Of a stretch of DNA of 64,000 nt, positions 24,164-37,102 are shown one piece after another. A model generated the notes under the pieces. It worked only from the letters and a program-made list of their open reading frames with translations. It was not told the DNA's origin and made no database searches. Origin of the DNA: Monarcha castaneiventris obscurior (lineage: Eukaryota; Chordata; Aves; Passeriformes; Monarchidae); assembly GCA_026261815.1 (NCBI GenBank), contig JAMPIT010000379.1:9188001-9252000 (forward strand), read 5' to 3'. Position 1 is the first letter of the stretch. Every line of letters starts with the position of its first letter. The position numbers and the translations under genes were made by a program.

Positions 24164-27100
24164 GTCAGTAGATCAGTCCATCATCACTCTGTACATGCTG
24201 TTTTCTTTCTGACAAGTCTCCCAGTTGCTTCTGTCTGGTTTTCTAAGACAGTAATGATCTGGTTTTTTTACAATGTTGTGTTTCTATCAGTCCATCCCCA
24301 ATGACTTTTGAACCCTTTGGCCAACAAACTAACTTGTCAGAAGAATTTATAGAGGAAGACGCCAGATTTTTTCCAAGCAATTAAAACTGGATGATTGTAG
24401 GAGGGAGAGACATAATTTAATGCTTTTGCCAAGAGACAGTATTCATACATATTTTCAAGAGGTAGAAGGTGTCTGGTGAACCATTATACAAGCATTAGCA
24501 CATAAGTAGCTCTGGCAAATATATCAGGGGTAAGCAAACAGGCATGGAAAGGAATCAGAAAGGGGGATGGTGGGATATGGCAGCATAGATTCAAAACTTT
24601 ATTGAGCAAAGGCAACATTATAACATTAGAATCCTTCTGCTTCAATGTTTGCTTAATATGGGCCCAAGATAAATTCAGCAAATAGGATAAAGATAACACA
24701 AAAGCTTTATATAATGGAATGTAGAAGTATAATGACCTAAATTTAGAAATTTATTTGGGTACTGGGTTGCTGGGGTAAAGGGCTTCTAATGTACAAAAAG
24801 AGGATGTACTTCAGTCTGCATCAAACTGAAGCAATACAGTTTAAAAAACTGAAAATTAAATTGAAGGGTGTATTTGGAGTGACTCTTCATTACAATATAT
24901 AGTTCACACCTTGAAGAATTTCAGAATAAATAATTAATGCAAACATATTCATGTCCTCCCAAGTGGAGATTAGTTTGTCAATGCATCTGGAGAACACAGA
25001 AGTGTGAAAATTTACATTTCCTGTATCTAGAAAGAGGAATGTTACCTGATAATCTGAAAACAGAAATGGTCACCAAGAATATTTACTTTTATCCTTTCCC
25101 TATATATTTCTGTAAACTTGACAATTAATGGGAACCCAATCCCAGCCCCTGTACCCAAAAAAAGTAACTTCTAAAGTTCTTGGATACTCAGTTGGACTCT
25201 ACAGTCTAAATCATGAGAATGTGAGGCTGTTACTGACCTCAACAACATTAAACTTACTCTAATAAACTTCCCTTGATTCAACTTTCTCCAAATGCATGCT
25301 CAGATGCTCTTGAATCTTCTAGATACCTAAATTTAAGTTAGTAGGCATGAAGAAAAGTTCTTAAACCACAAAGTCACTCAGGTGTGCAACACAATCCATG
25401 ATGGGATTTTCAGTTGGTGCCACTTCACCTCTTTTGCTTGTAAAAGTTCTCAGACCACACCAGTCAGAGGAAGATTCTTGAAGAAGATAGATTGCAGCAA
25501 AAAAAAATTTTCCAGAGATTTGCTTTTTTCAGTTTTATTTAAAATTTTATAGTGAAAGTACAAAGGTGTATAAGAGACCGACACAGGAACGTGAATCACA
25601 TCATTGGTGTGGGGGAGTGACTGGCACAGATTGATTCTCCACGCTGCTGACAAGGACATTTAACTGGGGCCTTGGTGGGTGCAGAGCTATGTGCCTACCT
25701 TGAAGTACACCTTGCTTACTCAAAATGGAAATTATTTACCAGGAGAGTTTAGGATGTTAACCCCGGAGCACGCAGTGACTCAGGGGCTATGAGGCACTCC
25801 TCAGATGGAGGAAACTCTAAGTTCATGGCCCTCTTCCAGCTGAGACAAGGAGCTCCTCATGGAGCTCCTCATCTCATGGCCTACTGAGTGAGTGAGGAAT
25901 GGGCTTGTTCTCTTGCTAAAAGACTCCTCCGATACAAATAATGTCTCTAAAAGATATTAATCACTGAGAAACCTGGATCCTTTATTAACCCATTTAAATG
26001 CCTGCTATCTAGCTTACACATCACACCTTTCCTAGGCTCTGTGAGTTCCACATGCAGTTTTAGCTGCCAAAATCAGCTGTGCTTCAGCCTGGAGCTGTTT
26101 ATCTTCAGCCATATCTCCCAGCTGCTGAATGGTGCAACTTCAGATGTGAGCTACATTGCTGCTGTACTTACTGTACACTCCCACACTACCCCCTTCACAG
26201 ATATCACACCAGGCAGACTCTCGTAAACGTAAAAGATTTTTAACTCTCTTTGGAAATTAATACCTCTCTATCCATGGTTCCAGTTCAAATTAATCTACCT
26301 GAACTTTGGACTCAAGCCTATTTCTCACGTAATCAGCAGTAAAATCTCCATAGGCTCTTACAGAGTAAGGGTTGGGCTCATCATACAGGTCAGTATTTTG
26401 TGAACCAACACAGATATGGGAAAGAGAGAATTCCTGGAATTAATTACAAGGACAGTAACTTGCTATCACAGAACAGGTTTCCTTACTCTTAATTATCCTG
26501 ATTTTATGTCATTCTTTGGAGCAATCTACTAGCCAACAAATAAAATTAATGTATATTTCATAAATTTATTCATAATGTTAATTACACTTTAAAACTACAT
26601 ATATATGAGTACTAAACCAAAAATTTAAAAAGGCACCATTTTCTTCAGGTTGGTTTCTGCTTCTCTATAAACCAACGTAAAAAGCCCTCCTAGAAAATCA
26701 AAGGTGCAGAACCAGGCTCTCACAAGTTGTCTGTTTCTTAGTTTTATATGCGCTGTGTCTGTGACAGGTTTTTATGTTTTTCCCTTTAGGTGACTTTCTG
26801 AAGATGAAAGCAATGGCCTCACCATAGTGCAACTTTATCCATAGCTGCTTGATTTCTGATTCATTCTGCATGTGTTGCTTCTCCAAATTCATGTTGATTT
26901 GGTTTACTTGTCTTTTATAGTTCTGAAGGCATTGTAATTATTGTGAAGAAAAGTCAAAACAATGTACTAAAAACATAACAGTAAATTAAACATGTCTAAT
27001 GTGAACACAGAATTCTGATCCTATTATAGATGTTCAAAAACTTTGCATGACAGAACTTTAGATATCAGAAATTTAAATCTGTAACAAGTTCTGTGGACTT

Positions 27101-30100
27101 GAACTGAGCAATCATAATGGTAGACATATGTAGTAACATGCTCAAATATTTTCTTTTCACTAATGATTTGTGGGTAAGCTAAATTTAGCTCATTTCAAAT
27201 CTGTCAGTATGTATTAACTTGATGATTTTCTTTTTTTCATTTTCAATATTTATTAAAATTTGGATTTTCTCAAAATCGTTTTCCAAACAAACTGCACAAC
27301 CCTTCAGCTCTACCATATATTGCTTCTCTTAAGACCATAACAGAGAGTAATAAAGATTTTGTTATTTAGAAGTTCACTCTGTGTTGGTAAGCCTCTCACT
27401 GACATTTGATTGCAAAATCTTGTAGCTGAGCCAGAACCTCAGCTGAGAACCTTTAGATCCAAAAGGTCTCTTAAGAGAGGCTGTTATCAGTAACACTGCA
27501 ATAGCTTAGGCAGGCTTAGGCAGCTCCCTGCTCAGCTTGATGATTTTTGCAGTGCCCCTCCTTAGCTACCAAACCAGCTTTCCAGTGCTACCAGTGTGAA
27601 TGCCTTTATGTCAAAGAAAAACAGAAAAAAAGCCCAATTATATTTGCAAATGCACACTAAAAAGAAATGTATTTAGCTATAAATGCACAAATTAATGTTT
27701 GATTTGGTAGGCTTTGGTATTGCCAGAATTGACTCAGGAAAGGCTTAGGATACAGACAAGTCTGAAATTAAATCAGGATTCGCACACCACCTAAAGTTTC
27801 ATGTGTGTGATCAAAATACTAATATTGTATATAAGCTCTATAAGGCATCCCTCTCTTAATCAAAGACCTCATCTTTTGTACCTGCAAAATCTAAAATCTT
27901 TCTGAAGATCTGAGTTTTAGACCTGTTTCACCCTCAAGACACTACCATGTTCTGTAGCATCAATGGGTTTCTATAATTATAAGAATTAAAAGAGTTTCCA
28001 GTCTTTGTTGATGAAACATTGTCTGGCTGTCTTTTTAATATGTTTAATGTTTATTTAATCACACTCTTCTGTGAAATTAGCATGGTTAGCTGACAGATGC
28101 ATGGGTGATGAGATCTCAGTTGTTACTTTAATACAAAAAAAAAATGCTTATATTTGGCCTCGGTAAGTAATATATTTTTTTAATATAATTTTTATCTACC
28201 TATGTCATCAAAAGGACAACTAATGTAAAGTGTGGATGTGGTCAGTGTGAGCAATGGAACACTCAAATTCTTCTTCTTTTTTTTCTGCTTACACTGCTAC
28301 CACGCTCACTGGAATGGATTTGAAATTGTATACCCAGAGCTCACAATTCACTTACTTGGTATCAGTATTCATTACAATGAATCACTTCGTTGTGATCTGT
28401 TATGTGATTTGTTTCATTATTATGTGTTTCATTAATAGTTTGTAATACTAGCTCGCTCTGATGCCATTTCTGATTTATCAAGTGTAAATAATGCCTTCCT
28501 AATCTGTTTTTCTTCCCTAACAGTGGATACCCTCCTTCTGCAGCTCACTTCCATACTTGAAAATTATTTTCTCTACCTATACAGTGTCTAAATCATGTTT
28601 TGGATTTGCTTCCCTGGATCCAGAGCCATGTACACAGCTCTCTAACCCTTTCAATAACAGGACCAGCACTGCAGAGGTCTTCATTTCAAGAGCACCATGG
28701 GCGCTTGCAGCCCACAATGCCAGAGGATTTGATAAGGAAACCTGAAATACCACAGAACCCCCTGCTCAGGTCTTGCTTGGAAGACATGCCAGTTAGCATA
28801 TTTAGCTTATGACTAGTGCCAAATCCTAAACATGCTTCTTCCACATGGTATACAGTGATGTGTGCTGTGTTTGGCACAGAAGTCATTTAATCTCTGTCCC
28901 TTGCCAGTGGGATGATTTTTGGAAGAATTGCTGTGCAAAGACAGGGACATTACAAAGGTGCCTCCTCATGTGCACTCTACTGTTCCTACCCAGCAAGGGT
29001 GCTGCCCTGTTTTTTTCCTGCCAACACCCTGCCCTGCCTATGGAGAGCCTGGGCAGATATTGACACTACTGATGCTCCCATGGGGAACAGAGATGTAGCA
29101 TGGAAAAGAGACTGCCTGGGTCAACAAGTAATCCAGGAATATGACACACAAATAAGTCTTGGAAGGAGCAGTGAGATAATTCAATCAGCTGGAGGAGGCA
29201 AGGTTGTAGTGGAGAGAAGGGTTTGACTTCTACTGCCTCTCCCTGTTGCAACCTGACTTTGAAGATCTGTGAAAGAAGGCAGGCTAGAGGATTTTGCTGC
29301 TATTATGATTAAACATTTGACTCTGCACTGAAGAGAAAGCCTGAAGTTGGGTGCTAGAATATTTACCCTGCAGACCATATCATAGACTCTTAGACAAAAC
29401 AGTCTGAAAATGTCCATTAAGGGTCCAGTATCAGATAACTCTACTTTTTTCCTCATCCACCTCTCCTGGTGTGCTGTTATATATCTGTTATTAGGTTGAT
29501 CTAGATGACACATTTCTGCCCTTTTAAGCCCTTAAGTGTCTCAGTTTCTTTTGCCACTGATGTTAAGGGTTTGAAAAAAGTATAATCATGTTCTTACTGG
29601 CTCACCGGACCATTTAATATTCCCCCAGCAACTCCAGGTACTGTTTTTCTGAAACTCATCATACATAAGAAAGGATTCCTTCCTTTTAAGTACATATGAG
29701 CATCTGTATTGCATCTATCCATCCTGTAGTTTGTCAGCTGTGGAAATGGCATGAGGATAAGAAAAAAGGAAGTACCAAGTGCTCCTTTGAGTTCCTTTAA
29801 ACACCTTGAATGAATACCATCTAGTCTTTCGTTGTTAGTATTTATAACTGTCCTTGCAAATATAAACAACCTCTGCTAATATATCAGTCTGAAATGGTCC
29901 TTTGCACTTCTCCATGAAGAAAGGCAGTAGACTGGAAAGGTTCATAAAATCCCCTGTACTTAGCAGTGCAAAGCAGTGTCGTAAGATCCTGTGCTGCAGC
30001 TAAACCTTTTTCTTTTGCTTGACTTGAATTCATTTTGAACAGTGAATCAAGGAGGGGAAAGAAAATGGGACTTTCAGTTTACTTTCCAAACTTTTGAAAA

Positions 30101-31682
30101 TTCTTAGTTACATCTTACAGTGTTGGAAGGCATGTTAATATTTCCTTAGGCATTCTGTAAATTTTTTCCCATTTATCATAAAATGTGATATGCATGGTAG
30201 TTTGTTGGTTTTTGCATGCACGATAGCAGCAAAAGAGTTGTCAGCATTGTACAAGGTTACAAGCTTGCTTCCTTAATGTCTTCCTATATCTCTGTCTTCT
30301 ACTATCATTCCTTATATATTGATGTCTATCTTTGATAATATATTTAAATACAAGCTATGAAGCAACTTGAAAGGTCACTGACATCCATTTCTAAACAATA
30401 AATGTAAATTTAAGAAATCCTGAGTTAAATCTTTAAAAAATCCAAAGAAATAATTTCTTCTTTCATAGGTAATTTAAAAATCCCTATGCTATCTTTAAAG
30501 CATGGCTATTCTCTGTCTGCTTAAAACTGGAGTCTATCTGTCTGTATATCGATCATGTACAGTTGAATATATTTATATGCTTCTAATGTTTAGACATTCT
30601 GGAGATATAATAAAACAAACTACAGCCACAGTTCACCATGATATTTAGGTATGTGCCTAAACTGTAAGTATATGCCTGAACAGTAAGTCTATAATCATTC
30701 CCACTGCTCTGATTTATAGTCTTCCTTAATTTAGGTGTACACCTAAGAACCCCACAACATTGTGTCTCTTCCTTTGAGATCTCATGTGGTGGATGTGTGT
30801 GTGTGTGTTGGCATTTTCACATGAGCCTTAGCATGCTAGAGAAAAGAGGCTAAGGTGTACCAAATACATATATCAATATCAGGATGTTATAAAGCAAAGT
30901 AATGTCAGAAGCTAGGGAACCTTCCAGAGTATTATTTGTAATTGCAAAAGTGGGCTGACATATAGAGATACTTGATTCATCCCTCTTTCACGATTTTAAA
31001 AGTACAGAGTGAAAAATGTTTCTGTATGAATCTACATGTAGATCGATAAAATAATCTAAAGCTAAATAAAGAAACCAATTGCTGTTTATCCTTTTAAAAA
31101 TAGTATTTTAATATTAATTTTCTAAACAGAATACCAATTTATGAATGTATTTCTGATTTGTGGTTATGTTAATTTGCTGAAATACTGTCCTAATTGAAAG
31201 GAAATGCAATGAAGTATCTCAGGCATCAGAGCATACAGTGGCATCTGTCTGTTTGAATGAAGCTAGTTGGGCAAAAAGACAATTAAGTATTTTAGTCCAT
31301 AAATGTTAAACATACAGCCTATATTACAGCTTCCACTGACACCTGTGTGTGTAGTTTAAACATAAATCTATTGAAAATACCTAAAACCCATGAACATTTT
31401 GGAGAATGGTTCTTACTTGATGCTCCTAAAGAAATTGATTTCCCATGCATCTGTGCCTGAGGGCACCATTTTAACATGGAAAAATAGTTAAAGCCAGTTG
31501 TGTGGAAGACACATCAGTGAGACTATGTCCAAATGAGTGAATGAGAAAATAAATGTTCATCAGATTCTCCATCAGGTCAAACCCAGTTTTACATCAAACA
31601 TGTCTAGACATAGGGAAGCACAGTGCGGGAAAAGACACTGGGTGCCTTTGGGAGAGAAATAGTATTAGAAGGTAGTTAGAAC
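24164..31682. other. Non-coding stretch after the last recognised PLAT exon
   Basis: About 7.5 kb of mostly AT-rich DNA. A GC-richer patch at 28550-29260 has overlapping open frames on both strands but no recognisable protein. A 12-bp tandem duplication (GGAGCTCCTCAT) lies at 25849-25872, and a short TG run at about 30797-30808. No RNA gene or mobile element was recognised. Confidence 0.5.
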
Positions 31683-31839
31683 AGGAAGGAGGGAAGGAAG
31701 GGAGGAAGGAAGGGAGGGAGGAAGGGAGGAAGGGAGGAAGGAAGGAAGGAAGGAAGGAAGGAAGGAAGGAAGGAAGGAAGGAAGGAAGGAAGGAAGGAAG
31801 GAAGGAAGGAAGGAAGGAAGGAAGGAAGGAAGGAAGGAA
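31683..31839 (+). repeat. GGAA microsatellite
   Basis: A purine-only tetranucleotide repeat. The left 50 bp are interrupted GGAA/GGGA units. From about 31735 to 31839 the repeat is uninterrupted GAAG for about 26 units. The opposite strand gives a spurious LPSFLPSF peptide. The length is likely to vary between individuals. Confidence 0.97.
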
Positions 31840-33119
31840 ATGTCACCAGGGAACTCCTTATGACTTCCTTTATTTCTAGCAGGGGCTGCTCAGGAGCTCC
31901 GCTCAGCATTGCAAGCCCTGCCAGGACAGCAGGATTATGCACACTTCCTTCTTGATGCAGAACTACTCCCCAAAGTACTACTACTGACTAGAGTAACAAT
32001 GGCAGGATTTTGTGCCAGAATGCTTCCATAGGCTGTCAAATCCAGGTACAATGAGCTCATTCTAATGCTTCCGTTGCTCTGAAGAAAGTGCAGAAACTAA
32101 AGCACTAAACTGCAATTGCCAAAAGTACTGCCAAAGAAAACAAAATAGATTTTGGAATAATTTTGAATGGACACGTGAAAATTGATTGCGCCTCTAGAGT
32201 ACAATGATATTCTAATGGCAAAATGAGAGATACACAAGCAAAAGTTTGAGTGTATTTTGAAAGGGCAGTCTGTACAACACAACTGAAGAAGAGATGGAAA
32301 AACATCATTGTTAGGAACCTGAAGAGCTGAAAAATACTTTAGAGTAAAGATAAGAGGATTGGAAGCTTATTTCCTGGACTTTTGGGTCGGAGTTGATAAC
32401 GGTCTACAGTGAAAAAACAGAAGGACACACACACACAAAGTATTCCTAAAGTAGACCAATATTCTAAGGGGAAAAAAAGGGGAAAAGTTGTAACTCAGAA
32501 CAAAGAAAAGCAGTGATACTCATAAAAATATTTTCATTAAAGAAAGGTGGAGAAAAAGGAAGACTTGAATAAAATCTCCTTCAGAGAAAAATTAGCTTTA
32601 CATGAGAAATGAATGCACTTGGTTTATGAAATATGTATTTATGTCTGCCATCTCATTTTTGTCCTTCAATTATATTTTGTAATTAATAATTTCTGAGGTT
32701 TAGTAACAACATTGGCTTGCTGAATGCATGCTGGTTTGTACAGTGTGTGTATACAAACACTTCTGGCCTTGATACAGCTCCACAGAAGTTATGCCAGTCT
32801 AACAGAGAGGAAATTTGGTTCTGTTGTTATTATTATTTGGGAACCCTTTCATTTGTTATCTTTAAAGTGAGGAAACAAACCAGAAGACATTCTTCTTATC
32901 AAGTATCAAACAGCCTTTAATTTAAGTTTAAATGTTCATCTATTGCACTGCCTTTCTTTTAACAGAGAGCTATTGTTAACATGAAAATCAGTGTGAAAGA
33001 ATATTATCTCCCTCTCAAATGCAACGGTGGCTGAATTCAAAGAGAGAAAACCCAACCAACCAAGCAACAGAAGATGGAGGAGAGAAGAGGAAACAGAATG
33101 TAAATATATAGAAAAGAAT
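31840..33119. other. Non-coding stretch
   Basis: AT-rich DNA with a short AC run at about 32428-32439. A weak acceptor-like site and a short segment containing CAACGGTGGCTG occur at about 32965-33035. It could be mistaken for the missing last PLAT exon, but the frames do not fit. Confidence 0.45.
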
Positions 33120-33545
33120 GTGTAAAGTTGCCCCCCTCATTGTGGAGGGCTGTGGGCCTTTGACTCAGGAGTCTCTGCACTCCCTTGAAGGAGAGAAGCC
33201 TGAGGGCAAAAGGACTCAGAGATAAAACCTCACACTAGGTTATGGTGAGAGACTGAACCACCCCCAGCGTGCCTTGTTTCTGTATGGTAACACCTTGTAT
33301 CCAGTTGGTAAATTGGTTTCTACCCCACCCCCTGCCTTTCCCATAAAAAGGCCCTGGGTCTGCCCTGAATCAGGGAGCTGCTGTCCCTGGCCTCCCCTTC
33401 CCAGAGACTGCTGGACAATAAAGCTGCCTCTGTGGCACTGCCGCACACGGCTCCTGTCTCTCTGTCCCCGAGTTTGCCTCGAGTGATCTCACACAGAGCT
33501 GAATCACAGGAGCTGGAATCACTTGTAGCTGAGAAATCGCTACAC
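33120..33545 (+). mobile_element. LTR-like block (endogenous retrovirus), plus strand
   Basis: The block opens near TGTAAAGTTGCCCCCCTCAT. It contains a TATA-like CCCATAAAAAGGCC at about 33340 and, about 80 bp further, a polyadenylation signal in GGACAATAAAGCTGCC at about 33415. GC-rich U5-like sequence then runs to about 33541 (CGCTACA). This spacing of TATA and AATAAA is typical of a retroviral LTR. GC-rich sequence continues to about 33700 and may belong to the same element. I could not define a target duplication, so the edges are approximate. No retroviral protein is recognisable. Confidence 0.65.
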
Positions 33546-34294
33546 TTGCTGAGATCGCTGCTGTGCAGGGAGGCTGCCTTGGCCCCTAGAAGAGCTGTTC
33601 TTTGCAGGACACTCTTGCTAGGAAGGTCCTGGCTTTCTGGTGCCTGACCAGCACCAGCTCTCCCTGTGATATCCCCCCACCACCAAATTGTCTGGCAAAC
33701 TGAACACCTACAGATCTACAGGTCTGTGCCCACTGCGGTGAACTGAAATCTCCCTGGAAGATGGGTCAGCTCCTAATTCTGTCACATTCTATCCTTTAGT
33801 GAAGTGGTTCAGGGCAAATATACCAGGAAATTTGTCCCACATATGGAGCAGGGAGGCGAGGATGAGGGACACTTGGCCCCAGCAGTTACCTTTTCAAATT
33901 GGCAAGCAGTGGAGTAGCCTTAAGCAGGATCTCATGACTTCTGAAGATGATGTACAGTGACACTGACACCATTCATGCTCTTAAAGATCTCCTGCATTGC
34001 TCAGAGACACCTTCTGCCCTTTTAGTATGTTGGACCTTGTTCTCCCCCATTTTATTCTCTTCTTCTTAAATTTGACACCTTTGAGTTACTCTCTTACCCC
34101 ACCTGCAGCCCAAGAAATTTAGGTTAGGATTTCAGCTCTAGGAGCACAGTTGTTCCCCCACTGCCACTCATGTATCACTCTATAACCTCCATTATAAGTT
34201 TGTGGCATCTTTTAGACCTGTATATGTCAAACAGACTCAATCAAAGTAACTTAAAGTGTACACTAAACCATTTTATTGAAGACATAACTATGAG
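33546..34294. other. Non-coding stretch next to the LTR
   Basis: The first 150 bp are GC-rich and may be leftover retroviral or LTR sequence. The rest is unremarkable and shows no gene. Confidence 0.45.
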
Positions 34295-34638
34295 AAGCCT
34301 CTGGGAAAACCTTTTCACACCTTCCACTACCAAAAGGGGCCTACAAGAAAGCTGGAGAGGGACATTTCACAAGGGCATGTAGGGATAGGACAAGCGGTAA
34401 TGGATTCAAATTGACAGAGGGCAGGTTTAGACTAGATGTTGGGGAAAAGACCCAATTACTGTGAGGATGGTAAGGCACTGCAACAGATGGTTCCCCAGAA
34501 AAATTGGGGAGGTCCCATCCCTGGCAGTGTTCAAGGACAGTTTGAACAACCTAGTCAAGTGGAAGGTAGTGGCCCAGCAGGAGATTGGAACTGGATGATC
34601 TTTAAAGTCCCTTCAAACCCAAACCATTCTATGAAATA
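34295..34638 (+). mobile_element. CR1 LINE 3' end, plus strand
   Basis: This is the classic CR1 3' region with landmarks GACAAGCGGTAATGGATTCAA, GGGCAGGTTTAGACTAGAT and TTGGGGAGGTCCC. It ends with CTGGATGATCTTTAAAGTCC and a tail CCATTCTATGA. Only the last 340 bp or so of the element are present. Confidence 0.95.
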
Positions 34639-34734
34639 GAATAATGCTAAAAACTTGTTGGTTATAAACAACAAACTTGCAGCTAAATTAGCTTTATCAT
34701 TAAGCACCTTCTCTGCTCACAAGGTAATCCTGAA

Positions 34735-34780
34735 ATCATAGAATGAATCATAGAATGGTTTGGGTTGAAAGGGACCTTAA
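34735..34780 (-). mobile_element. CR1 3' tail fragment, minus strand
   Basis: AATCATAGAATGAATCATAG followed by AATGGTTTGGGTTGAAAGGG is the reverse complement of the last 45 or so bases of a CR1 element. It faces the plus-strand CR1 end that stops about 100 bp to its left. Confidence 0.88.
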
Positions 34781-35589
34781 GTGAATAAATTGTATTATAT
34801 ATAGGTGCTGACTGAATTATTAAAAGATATCTTGAGAAAGAAGCAATTTGTATTACAAGTCTCAGGCAAGAAAGATCATGTGGATTGTAATGAGAATAAA
34901 ATACAGGGTTCCAAAAGGAACAGAAATAAAGTACAGTTATACCATTGTAACAGAGATTGCATAGAAAATGTGTATTATTTAAGAACCATTATGTGACAAT
35001 GTAATTAAAAGACTCTTGTGTGATAACATGCAAAATAACTAGTCAAACTAGTTTCATGTGTGCTTTTCACTTACCAAAGTTTGATTTTTGTGTGCTCAGC
35101 ACTCCTTGAATACTGTAATGCATGCTGCAGTCTTTTCTTGAAATCTGGGGTATATATCAGTAAAAGCTAATTTCCTAAAGGCAATTTTATACTTACCATG
35201 TACATTTAAGAGTTAGAAGGCAGATTTCTCAGCTGTCCATATGACTTCTTCTGTTTAATTAATGAAGTTAAAGGGACTATATTTAGTCACAGAGCTTAAC
35301 GTAACACTGCCCTATCACAGTCTCGCTGCCATTCCTATTAAGATATTCCAGCAACGTGGTTGAACGAACTCACTGCTCTATTTTAAGAAGGGAGAGGGCA
35401 CGCTCATAAAATATTCGAGAGGCTTAAAAATTTTTCTTAAAAGGTGAGGAGGTCAATTAGTTGCTCATCCCGAGTGGCTGGAGATGCAGGAGGACAGAGA
35501 GGGCAGAAGGGCCAAGGGTGCGCGGTAAATGCGCCCCCACCCAGCCAACAGCCCGAACCCTGTGATTCCCGTGTGACTCTCGGAGGCAG
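34781..35589. other. AT-rich DNA leading into the CpG island
   Basis: No gene or repeat was recognised. Base composition changes sharply to GC-rich and CpG-dense from about 35450-35590. Confidence 0.5.
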
Positions 35590-37102
35590 GATGCTGGTGG
35601 CCTCCCGTGACCGGGTAGCCACTGCTGAGTTGTGTCCCCCGCCGGGCTCCGAGGGCGACGGCTGCCGCGGGCGGCCCGGGGGAGTCTGTGTTCCCCGGGG
35701 GAGAGAGGCGCCGTCTCCTCCCGGGACGGCAGCTCCCGACCTCGGCTGCTCCCCTCGCCCCGAGCGGGGAACAGCCGGCGGAGCCAGCTCTTGCTACCGA
35801 AACATGCGGGTGAGCTCTGGGGAGCGACCGTGCTCTGTGAGCAGCCGGGGCTGCGAGGAAAGGGGCGGGGAGCGGCGAAAGGCGTCGTGAGTTCGCCTGG
35901 TGAATTTTACGCCTAAAATACGATTTCTCCAGGTGGCAGAATAAAACGGTGTCTCCTCACCTTCCCCCGAACGCCTCTGAGGCAGCGTGAGTCACGGCAC
36001 AACCCGAGAACTCCACCTCGCAGCAGCGTTTCACAAAGTTAGGGGAGCGACGGCAGCGCTGCCTACGGGACGGCCGGGACAGCGGCCGCCGCCCCACGCG
36101 AGACTCTCCGGCCCGGGCTCTCGGCGCGGCTCCGCGCTGCGGGCTGGTCCCGCTCCGCCCGGCACGGCGGGGCATCGCTGCCCGGGGCTGCCCCGTCACC
36201 GCACTGGGGCGGCGGCTGCCCCCACTCCGAGGATGCCCGCTCGCAGTGAGAAGCCCGAGGGGACCCCCGCCCTCCTGGCCGCCCCGTCCGCATCCACCCG
36301 CGTTCCGCCACTCCGCCCCCGCGCCGGCGGGGCAGACACAGCCCAAACTGTTTGGAGGACCCCGGAGATCGGCAGCGGAGCTGGCGGCAGCGCCGCGACA
36401 CCCTGCTCCCGCGGCCCCGGCCCCGCGGGTCGCCGGCCACACCCCACCTCCCCCAGCCGAGCCGCTCCCTCGCCGCCGCCGTGCCCACCTCCCCGGGCCG
36501 GGCAGCCGAGACACCGCCTCCCCCCGCCGCCGCAGGGCCGCGCTCCGCACCCTCGGGGCAGCGCCGGGCCCTCCCCTCCCGGCCGCCGAGCGCCCCCTTC
36601 CCCGCCCCTGCGCCAGTGCCGGTGCCGGTGCCGGGCGGGGGGCGGTGGCAGCGAGGGAAGAGGGATGAGGTCATCCTCTTTCCCGGCGTCAGTCAGCTGG
36701 GTGGTGGCGGCGGCGAGTGCGGGCGGAGGCGGGCGGGGAGGCGGGTGCGGGATGCGCTGCTCCGGGCAGCGCAGCCCTGCCTGCTCCCGGCTCGAGCAGA
36801 GCGCGGCGGCGGCGGCGGCCCCGGCACCGCCGGCCCCCGCGGAGGCGGCGGCGGGGCGGGCGGGCTGAGCGGGGCTCCCCGCAGACAGGCGGCGCTGCGG
36901 ACGCGGCCGCCGCGGAGGAGCCGCCCGCGGGCGCGCAGCCCGGCGCGGAGCGGGGACAGGGGACGCGGGGAGCGGCGGGTCCGCGGCGGCGGAGGGCGGG
37001 AGGCAGGAGTCAGGAGGCGGAGGAGGAGGAGCAGGAGGAGGCGCGGGATAAAGGAGCGCTCGCTGCTCCCGCTCGCTCTCCAGCGGGGCTGAGGGAGGCA
37101 TC

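Noticed and set aside
28550..29260. Dense open frames that might be a retroviral or gene fragment
   Set aside because: I could not recognise any retroviral or cellular protein motif, and frames occur on both strands.
31676..31942. Minus-strand frame with an LPSFLPSF repeat protein
   Set aside because: It is the translation of the GGAA microsatellite, not a gene.
32965..33110. Possible final PLAT exon (CAACGGTGGCTG reads Q-R-W-L, followed by a DGG run)
   Set aside because: The frame and phase required by exon 8 meet a stop soon after the acceptor-like AG, and the surrounding peptide does not look like PLAT.
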